Assembly (NCBI RefSeq): GCF_900105175.1
Contig: NZ_LT629771.1
Location: 1,860,001 to 1,924,000 of the forward strand
Direction: 5' to 3'
DNA from: Jiangella sp. DSM 45060
GTDB lineage: Bacteria > Actinomycetota > Actinomycetes > Jiangellales > Jiangellaceae
DNA: 64,000 nt
A model generated the notes under the pieces. The model had not been told where the DNA came from. It saw only the letters and a list, made by a program, of their open reading frames with translations, and searched no databases. Of this stretch, positions 58,376 to 64,000 are shown in pieces; positions within the stretch are counted from its first letter, which is position 1, and the number at the start of each line of letters is the position of its first letter. The translations under genes were made by a program, and so were the position numbers.

Positions 58376-59467
58376 ATGACCAAGAAAACGCAGGGCCGTG
58401 CGCCGGCCCGTCGACCCCAGGTGGTGCCCATGGCTGTTTCCGCGGACCGCGACAAGGCGCTCGAAGCCGCGCTCGCGCAGATCGAGCGCTCGTTCGGCAA
58501 GGGCTCGGTGATGCGGCTGGGCGAGGAGGCCCGGGTCCCCATCGAGGTGATCCCCACCGGCGCCATCTCCCTCGACGTCGCGCTCGGCATCGGCGGGCTG
58601 CCGCGCGGCCGGGTGATCGAGGTGTACGGCCCCGAGTCCTCCGGTAAGACCACCGTCGCGCTGCATGCGGTGGCCAACGCCCAGCGCGCCGGCGGCGTCG
58701 CGGGCTTCATCGACGCCGAGCACGCGCTCGACCCCGACTACGCGAAGGCGCTGGGGGTCGACACCGACTCCCTGCTCGTCTCCCAGCCCGACACCGGTGA
58801 GCAGGCGCTCGAGATCGCCGACACCCTCATCCGCTCCGGCGCCCTCGACATCATCGTCGTCGACTCGGTGGCGGCGCTGGTGCCCAAGGCCGAGATCGAG
58901 GGCGAGATGGGCGACAGCCACGTCGGCCTGCAGGCCCGGCTGATGAGCCAGGCGCTGCGGAAGATCGCCGGCGCGCTGAGCCAGTCCAAGACCACCGCCA
59001 TCTTCATCAACCAGCTGCGCGAGAAGATCGGCGTGTTCTTCGGCTCGCCCGAGACCACCACCGGCGGCAAGGCGCTGAAGTTCTACGCCTCCGTCCGCCT
59101 CGACGTCCGCCGCATCGAGACGCTCAAGGACGGCACCGACGCGGTCGGCAACCGCACCCGCGTCAAGGTGGTCAAGAACAAGGTGGCCCCGCCGTTCAAG
59201 CAGGCCGAGTTCGACATCATCTACGGCGAGGGCATCAGCCGCGAGGGCGGCCTCATCGACCTCGGCGTCGAGCAGAGCATCGTGCGCAAGTCCGGTGCCT
59301 GGTACACGTACGAGGGCGACCAGCTGGGGCAGGGCAAGGAGAACGCCCGCAACTTCCTCAAGGACAACCCCGACCTCGCCGACGAGATCGAGAAGAAGAT
59401 CAAGGAGAAGCTCGGCGTCGGCCCGAAGCTCGACGCCGCCGTCGAAGAGGCGCCGGTCGACTTCTGA
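58376..59467 (+). CDS. recA: Recombinase A
   Basis: RecA forms filaments on single-stranded DNA, drives strand exchange and triggers LexA self-cleavage. All hallmarks are present: [22 protein letters not shown], Walker [28 protein letters not shown], and loop L2 with [34 protein letters not shown]. There is no intein. The start is not certain. ATG 58376 (363 residues) fits a leaderless mRNA from the RecA-NDp promoter. ATG 58430 (345 residues, AGGTGG upstream) gives the usual family length and beginning, MAVSADRDK. recX follows after seven bases. Confidence 0.97.
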   Translation: MTKKTQGRAPARRPQVVPMAVSADRDKALEAALAQIERSFGKGSVMRLGEEARVPIEVIPTGAISLDVALGIGGLPRGRVIEVYGPESSGKTTVALHAVANAQRAGGVAGFIDAEHALDPDYAKALGVDTDSLLVSQPDTGEQALEIADTLIRSGALDIIVVDSVAALVPKAEIEGEMGDSHVGLQARLMSQALRKIAGALSQSKTTAIFINQLREKIGVFFGSPETTTGGKALKFYASVRLDVRRIETLKDGTDAVGNRTRVKVVKNKVAPPFKQAEFDIIYGEGISREGGLIDLGVEQSIVRKSGAWYTYEGDQLGQGKENARNFLKDNPDLADEIEKKIKEKLGVGPKLDAAVEEAPVDF

Positions 59468-59474
59468 GCTGGTC

Positions 59475-60287
59475 ATGGTGAGCAGCAACGCCGGGCGGTC
59501 GCGGCGCGGCCGCCCGGAACCCCCTGAGCGGCGCGACGGCGCCGAGCACGGTCCCGAGGGTGAAGGCGGGCACGGGCCCCGCGCCTCCCGCGCGGGCGGC
59601 CGTGGAGGTCGCGGGGGTCGCGGGGGTCGCGGAGGGGACGGCGGCGGTTCCGAGGGCGGCCCCGGCGGCGGTTTCGGGGCGCCCGGTGGCGGTTTCGGGG
59701 CGCCTGGTGGCGGTTCCGGAGCCTCCGGCGGAGGTTCGAGGGCGCCCGGCGGTACGGAGCCGCGCGAGCTCGATCCCGACGCCGATCCGGAGTCGGTGGC
59801 GCGGACGGTCGCGCTGAACCGGTTGTCGGTCGCGCCGCAGACCCGGGCCCAGCTCGACGCGGCCATGGCGCGCAAGGGCGTGCCGGAAGAGGTCCGCGAC
59901 GGCGTGCTCGACCGTTTCACCGACGTCGGCCTGGTCGACGACGCGGCGTACGCGCGGGCGTGGGTCGAGTCCCGCCACGCGGGTCGCGGCCTGGCCCGTC
60001 GCGCCCTCGGCTACGAGCTGCGCAAACGCGGCGTCGAGCCCGCCGTCGCCGACGACGCGGTCGAGACGCTCGATCCCGAGCAGGAGGCGGCGACCGCCCG
60101 GGCCCTTGTCGCCGCACGGCTGCCGAGCACCCGGCGGCTCGACCCGGTCGCCCGCACTCGCCGGCTCACCGGCCTGCTGGCGCGCAAGGGCTACCCGCCC
60201 GGCCTCGCCTTCCGCGTGGTCCGCGAAGCCCTCGAATCCGACGGCGTCGACGGCGTCGATCTCCCCGACGACTTCCTCGCCGACTGA
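59475..60287 (+). CDS. recX: Regulatory protein RecX with RGG-rich N-terminal extension
   Basis: RecX binds RecA filaments and limits recombinase activity. The C-terminal 160 residues are standard: NRLSVAPQTRAQLDAAMARKGVPEEV, LVDDAAYARAWVESR, RRALGYELRKRGV and the final RKGYPPGLAFRVVREAL. The first 110 residues are unusual: an acidic/basic stretch, then RGG-type repeats (GGRGGRGGRGGRGG) and three copies of GGFGAPG-like units. Such a tract resembles RNA/ssDNA-binding or phase-separating sequences. The ATG at 59475 is followed by an in-frame GTG, and either may be used. Confidence 0.93.
   Translation: MVSSNAGRSRRGRPEPPERRDGAEHGPEGEGGHGPRASRAGGRGGRGGRGGRGGDGGGSEGGPGGGFGAPGGGFGAPGGGSGASGGGSRAPGGTEPRELDPDADPESVARTVALNRLSVAPQTRAQLDAAMARKGVPEEVRDGVLDRFTDVGLVDDAAYARAWVESRHAGRGLARRALGYELRKRGVEPAVADDAVETLDPEQEAATARALVAARLPSTRRLDPVARTRRLTGLLARKGYPPGLAFRVVREALESDGVDGVDLPDDFLAD
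59667..59729 (+). repeat. Three tandem 21-bp repeats in recX
   Basis: Units at 59667-59687, 59688-59708 and 59709-59729 encode GGFGAPG, GGFGAPG and a diverged GGSGASG. The first two differ by a single base. They lie directly after the RGG repeats and keep the frame. Confidence 0.85.
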
Positions 60288-60590
60288 CGCCACCGACCCG
60301 GCCGACGAGAGTTCAGCAGCCGAAGGCTGAGCGGCACGAGGGGTGGCCGGGAAAGGGAACGGCAGAGCGGGGAACGGGCCGGCGCGCGAACGGTGTGGGA
60401 ACGGCGGCGCGGCGGACGGTGGCGCGGCACTCGGCAGCGCGGGGAGCGGGCGCAGCCGATGAGGGCGAGGCGCGGCGGAGGGCGACCCGGTGCGTGACCG
60501 GACGAGGCGAACCGGCGGAGACGACCCGCGGATTCGGCATCGTCGCAGCGCACAGGGGCGAAAAGGGGGCGTGGCACGCGTTCCCGCTGC
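60288..60590. other. Intergenic region after recX, no gene recognised
   Basis: About 300 bases are purine-rich on the plus strand and lack convincing coding content. A small hairpin, CAGCC-GAA-GGCTG at 60317-60329, could be a weak recX terminator. No RNA gene is recognisable. Confidence 0.4.
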
Positions 60591-60619
60591 TTGACCGGCT
60601 GTACACCCTTACGTAACCT
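60591..60619 (+). promoter_or_regulatory. Vegetative promoter upstream of rny
   Basis: TTGACC (60591-60596), a 17-base spacer and TAACCT (60614-60619) form a good housekeeping promoter. Transcription would start near 60626 and give rny a leader of about 250 bases. Confidence 0.6.
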
Positions 60620-60671
60620 CAATTCCAAAGGTGGAGAACAACTCCGCGACCGCGGATCGGACATAGTGAAC

Positions 60672-60758
60672 ATGGCAACGCTCGACACCACAGCACCGTC
60701 GAGGCCGGCGCAGGGCAGGCCGAAGCGGCTCGTGGAGGTGTGCGTGCCGCAGCGTTGA
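60672..60758 (+). CDS. Possible 28-codon upstream peptide in the rny leader
   Basis: An ATG opens a 28-codon frame (MATLDTTAPSRPAQGRPKRL, then VEVCVPQR) inside the long leader of rny. No good ribosome binding site precedes it, and I know no homologue. It may be a regulatory upstream frame or may not be translated. Confidence 0.2.
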   Translation: MATLDTTAPSRPAQGRPKRLVEVCVPQR

Positions 60759-60876
60759 TGCGGTACGTCGGTGGTTCGAGGGCTCGCATCGTCCGCGGTG
60801 CGGGTGCGGTCGTGGTGCGGTTCCCGCCATCAGCCGGTCTGCCTGCGCAGACCGCGATATGTGAGGGAGCCCGCCG

Positions 60877-62511
60877 ATGAACACCGGAACGGCAATTCTG
60901 CTGGTCGGACTGGTGGTCGTGGCGCTACTGGCCGTAGCGCTCTACGCCTTGTTCACCCGGCTCCGCGGCGTCGAGGGCACGCGCGCCAACTCCGCTGAGC
61001 TGTTCGCACAGATCGAAGCCGACTCCGTGCGGCTGCGGTCGGCCGCCCAGAGTGAGGCCGACGACGTCAGGGCGAAGGCCCGGCGCGAGGCCGACGAACT
61101 GAGGGCGGCCGCTGCCGACGAAGCCAACGAGCTGAAGAACCGCGCCGCCGCCGAGGCCGAGAAGGCCCGCGAGCGCGCCGACCAAGCCGGCGCCGACCTG
61201 CGCGAGCAGCGCGCCGACCTCGACCGCCGCGAGCAGCGGCTGGTCGAACGCGAAGAACGCGTCACCGCCGACACCCAGTCGCTCGAGCAGCGGCTGCAGG
61301 AGGTCGAGACCCAGGCCGCCGAACTGGCCGGCCGCACCGAGGAACTGACGGCGCTCGAGGCCGAACGCCGCGCCGTCCTGGAACGGACCGCCCAGCTGAC
61401 CGCCGACCAGGCGAAGGCCGAACTCGTCGCCGCCGTCGAGGACGAGGCCAAGCGCGCCGCCGTCATGCGGGTCCGCGACATCGAGAAGGAAGCCAACGAG
61501 AACGGCCAGGCCCGGGCCCGCGAGATCATCACGCTCGCCATCCAGCGGCTCGCGTCCGAGCAGACGGCCGAGTCGGTGGTGTCGGTGCTGCACCTGCCGG
61601 GCGACGAGATGAAGGGCCGCATCATCGGCCGCGAAGGCCGCAACATCCGCGCGTTCGAGCAGGTCACCGGCGTCAACCTGATCATCGACGACACGCCGGA
61701 GGCGGTGCTGCTGTCGTGCTTCGACCCGGTCCGCCGCGAGGTCGCCCGGCTGACGCTGGAAGAGCTGGTGCTGGACGGGCGCATCCACCCGCACCGCATC
61801 GAGGAGCAGTACGAGAAGAGCAAGGCCGAGGTCGAGGCGCTGTGCGTGCGCGCCGGCGAGGACGCGCTGGTCGAGGTCGGCGTCACCGACATGCACCCCG
61901 ACCTCGTCTCGCTGCTCGGCCGGCTGCGCTACCGCACGTCGTACGGGCAGAACGTGCTCAAGCACCTGATCGAGTCGGCGCACCTGGCCGGCATGATGGC
62001 CGGCGAGCTCGGTCTCGACGTGAAGCTGACGAAGCGGTGCGCGCTGCTGCACGACATCGGCAAGGCGCTCACGCACGAGGTCGACGGCAGCCATGCGCTC
62101 ATCGGCGCCGAGATCGCCCGCCGCTACGGCGAGAACGACGACGTCGTGCACGCCATCGAGGCGCACCACAACGAGGTCGAGCTGCGGACGGTCGAAGCGG
62201 TGCTGACGCAGGCCGCCGACGCCATCTCCGGTGGCCGGCCGGGCGCCCGCCGCGAGTCGCTGGAGGCGTACGTCAAGCGGCTGGAGCGGCTCGAGGAGAT
62301 CTCCATGAGCCACGACGGCGTCGAGAAGGTCTTCGCCATGCAGGCCGGCCGCGAGGTGCGGGTCATGGTGCTGCCCGACGTCGTCGACGACATCCAGGCG
62401 CAGGTGCTGGCCCGCGACATCGCCAAGCAGGTCGAGGAGGAGCTGACCTACCCCGGCCAGATCCGCATCACCGTCGTCCGCGAGTCCCGCTCGACGGAGT
62501 TCGCGCGGTAG
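60877..62511 (+). CDS. rny: Ribonuclease Y
   Basis: This 544-residue membrane-anchored endoribonuclease starts mRNA decay. An N-terminal membrane helix (residues 5-26) is followed by a long charged coiled coil (about 35-200), a KH domain ([21 protein letters not shown] near 247) and an HD domain with [15 protein letters not shown] near 390, where the HD pair binds metal. GAGGGAG precedes the ATG at good spacing. With rnj at the other end of the window, the cell has both Gram-positive-type RNases. Confidence 0.95.
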   Translation: MNTGTAILLVGLVVVALLAVALYALFTRLRGVEGTRANSAELFAQIEADSVRLRSAAQSEADDVRAKARREADELRAAAADEANELKNRAAAEAEKARERADQAGADLREQRADLDRREQRLVEREERVTADTQSLEQRLQEVETQAAELAGRTEELTALEAERRAVLERTAQLTADQAKAELVAAVEDEAKRAAVMRVRDIEKEANENGQARAREIITLAIQRLASEQTAESVVSVLHLPGDEMKGRIIGREGRNIRAFEQVTGVNLIIDDTPEAVLLSCFDPVRREVARLTLEELVLDGRIHPHRIEEQYEKSKAEVEALCVRAGEDALVEVGVTDMHPDLVSLLGRLRYRTSYGQNVLKHLIESAHLAGMMAGELGLDVKLTKRCALLHDIGKALTHEVDGSHALIGAEIARRYGENDDVVHAIEAHHNEVELRTVEAVLTQAADAISGGRPGARRESLEAYVKRLERLEEISMSHDGVEKVFAMQAGREVRVMVLPDVVDDIQAQVLARDIAKQVEEELTYPGQIRITVVRESRSTEFAR

Positions 62512-62520
62512 GCCGAGCGG

Positions 62521-62544
62521 GGTAGGCCACGTGGTCGGCCAACC
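62521..62544. terminator. Imperfect hairpin between convergent rny and amino-acid permease genes
   Basis: GGTAGGCC (62521-62528) and GGCCAACC (62537-62544) pair at seven of eight positions around an eight-base loop. The hairpin fills the 39-base gap between the two stop codons, so it may act as a bidirectional terminator. Confidence 0.4.
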
Positions 62545-62550
62545 AGGAGA

Positions 62551-63429
62551 TCAGACGGAGACGCCGGTGGCGGTCGAGCCGCCGATGGCCGCGTCGTCGG
62601 CCTTGGCCACGCCGCCGGCCGCCTTCGACGTGCCGCGCCGCTCGAGGTAGACGGCCAGTCGCGACAGCGTGAAGTTGACGGCGATGTAGATGGCCGCGCC
62701 CACCACGAAGAACTGGAACCAGTACCTCTGCCCGAAGAACTGGGTGTTCAGCTGCAGCCGTCGCAGCAGCTCGGCGTAGCCGATGATGAACCCGAGCGAG
62801 GTGTCCTTCAGCAGCACGACCAGCTGGCTGACCAGCGACGGCAGCATGCGGCGCACGGCCTGGGGGAGCAGGACCGTGAACAGCGTCTGCCAGCGACTCA
62901 GCCCGATGGCGTAGCTGGCCTCGGACTGCCCCTTCGGCAACGACACGATGCCGGCCCGCAGGATCTCGGCGAAGATCGCGCTGTTGTAGATGACCAGCCC
63001 GAACACGACGCCCCAGAAGATCGGCAGGCCGATCGCGATGACGCCGAAGAACATCAGCAGCACGACCGGCAGGCCGCGGAAGAACTCGATGACGGTGGTG
63101 ACGGGCCAGCGCACCCACCGCGTGCCGGACATCCGCAGCACCGCGAGCAGCACGCCCGCCGCCAGCGCGATGACGGCGGCGATGCCGGCCGCCCGCAGCG
63201 TCGCGCCCAGGCCGTCGACCAGCAGCGACGTCCACACGTCGTTCGCGGTCTGGTTCAGCGGCGGGTCGGTGAAGATCTGCCAGCGCTCCGGGTCCCACTG
63301 GTCGCGGGAGTCGAGCTGCCGGTAGGCGAGGTAGCCGAGGCCGAGCACGAACAGGGCGCCGATGATCGAGTAGATCGTCGTCCGGCGCCGCGTGCGGGGC
63401 CCGGGGGCGTCGTACAGGATGGAGCTCAT
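62551..63429 (-). CDS. Amino-acid ABC transporter permease (GluD-like)
   Basis: This 292-residue permease of the polar amino-acid HisM/GluD type has about five membrane helices. The EAA loop (EILRAGIVSLPKGQSEASYAIGLSR) contacts the ATPase, and FFRGLPVVLLMFF is a typical family helix. It has an extra N-terminal helix and loop (residues 1-65) and a charged C-terminal tail, as in actinobacterial GluD. Its ATG overlaps the stop of the partner permease. The system probably imports glutamate or a similar amino acid. Confidence 0.9.
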   Translation of the reverse strand: MSSILYDAPGPRTRRRTTIYSIIGALFVLGLGYLAYRQLDSRDQWDPERWQIFTDPPLNQTANDVWTSLLVDGLGATLRAAGIAAVIALAAGVLLAVLRMSGTRWVRWPVTTVIEFFRGLPVVLLMFFGVIAIGLPIFWGVVFGLVIYNSAIFAEILRAGIVSLPKGQSEASYAIGLSRWQTLFTVLLPQAVRRMLPSLVSQLVVLLKDTSLGFIIGYAELLRRLQLNTQFFGQRYWFQFFVVGAAIYIAVNFTLSRLAVYLERRGTSKAAGGVAKADDAAIGGSTATGVSV

Positions 63430-64000
63430 CGGGCGAACGCCACCTTCCGCTCGACGTAGCCGGCGAGGATTCCGGCCGGGATGGTGATGACCAGATAGCA
63501 CGCCGCGACGCCCAGCAGGACGGCGATGACGTCGGTCGGGTGCGCGTTGGCCAGCTGCTTGCCGACGCCGAACAGCTCGGCGACGAAGAACCCGCCCGCG
63601 ACGGAGCTGTTCTTCGTCAGCGCGATGAAGATGTTGATCAGCGGCGGGATGACGGTGCGGAACGCCTGCGGCAGCACCACCAGCCGCAGCGTCTGCGGGA
63701 ACGTCAGGCCGATGGCGCGCGACGCCTCGGCCTGGCCCAGCCCGACGCTGTTGATGCCGGAGCGCACCGCCTCGCACACGAACGCCGCCGTGTACGTCGA
63801 CAGCGCCACCACGGCGGGGGCGAAGAAGTCCGACGGCGTCCAGCCCAGCTGCGGCGCCACGAACACGAAGAAGATGAAGACCAGCGTGAGCGGGGTGTTC
63901 CGCACGATCTCGACGTACGCGGTGCCGAACCAGCGCAGCGTCGGCACCGGCGACACCCGGAAGGCGCCGAGGATCGTCCCCACCACCAGCGCGATGGCGG
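63426..64000 (-). CDS. Amino-acid ABC transporter permease (GluC-like), 5' end beyond the window
   Basis: At least 190 residues are present; the N-terminus lies beyond base 64000, since the frame stays open to the edge. It has the same EAA loop (EAVRSGINSVGLGQAEASRAIGLT) and the helix IVRNTPLTLVFIFFVF. It pairs with the permease encoded next to it to form the membrane channel. The binding protein and ATPase genes are expected further right. The recA-recX-rny-gluCD order is typical of actinobacteria. Confidence 0.9.
   Translation of the reverse strand, partial: AIALVVGTILGAFRVSPVPTLRWFGTAYVEIVRNTPLTLVFIFFVFVAPQLGWTPSDFFAPAVVALSTYTAAFVCEAVRSGINSVGLGQAEASRAIGLTFPQTLRLVVLPQAFRTVIPPLINIFIALTKNSSVAGGFFVAELFGVGKQLANAHPTDVIAVLLGVAACYLVITIPAGILAGYVERKVAFAR

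Noticed and set aside
1-64000. tRNA or rRNA genes and insertion sequences
   Set aside because: No tRNA-like cloverleaf, rRNA sequence, transposase or integrase was recognised anywhere, including at the edges of the eCIS block. The mechanism of acquisition therefore remains open.

Overview
The window is very GC-rich, third codon positions are almost all G or C, and many neighbouring genes overlap by 1-8 bases at ATGA or GTGA junctions. The housekeeping genes dapA, rnj, ftsK, rimO, pgsA, cinA, a clgR-like regulator, recA, recX, rny and gluC/gluD have the identity and order typical of Actinomycetota. This is a filamentous-actinomycete type of chromosome. I suspect a Jiangellales-like or related lineage, but the genus cannot be fixed from the sequence alone. 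Many genes seem to be leaderless: a -10-like hexamer lies 6-8 bases before the start codon.

Layout. Bases 1-4104 hold the end of a HAD phosphatase, a PrsW-type membrane protease, dapA and rnj. Bases 4134-5352 hold a long hairpin and then, on the minus strand, an SRPBCC/ArsR pair and a VOC protein with an operator-like palindrome in its promoter. Bases 5485-34660 are an accessory block built around a contractile injection system (eCIS). The plus-strand arm carries a lipoprotein, a PAAR-like tip, sheath, two tube proteins, assembly proteins, a 990-residue repeat protein, LysM baseplate protein, VgrG-like spike, gp25, baseplate J-like wedge, tail protein I and a membrane-tailed zinc-ribbon protein. 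The converging minus-strand arm carries a AAA+ ATPase, a DUF4255 cap protein and three very large single-pass membrane proteins made of carboxypeptidase-regulatory-like repeats. A separate plus-strand gene encodes a DUF4157 (eCIS-core) protein, the best effector candidate. Tail fibre and conventional tape-measure genes are not seen.

Bases 34708-40067 carry an unrecognised protein, a PucR-type activator and a hydantoinase/DUF917 pair. The core genome resumes at ftsK (40388) with an alpha/beta hydrolase, a GH20 hexosaminidase, rimO, pgsA, cinA and a ClgR-like regulator, then a flavin reductase, a GNAT protein and a DUF6881 protein. Bases 49499-60287 form a DNA-repair neighbourhood: lhr helicase, DUF3046, a four-gene exporter operon (ABC ATPase, two permeases, MFS), recA and recX. 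Three promoters here (lhr, the exporter operon, recA) match the LexA-independent DNA-damage (RecA-NDp/PafBC) motif. A LexA-type box also lies in the last codons of the MFS gene, upstream of recA. The window ends with rny and a glutamate-type amino-acid ABC transporter.

The main hypothesis concerns the eCIS. It lacks fibres, and it comes with three paralogous membrane stalks whose single membrane helix sits at nearly the same residue after a shared RP[IL][VLI]G motif. This fits a cytoplasmic or membrane-docked actinobacterial contractile system better than a released one.
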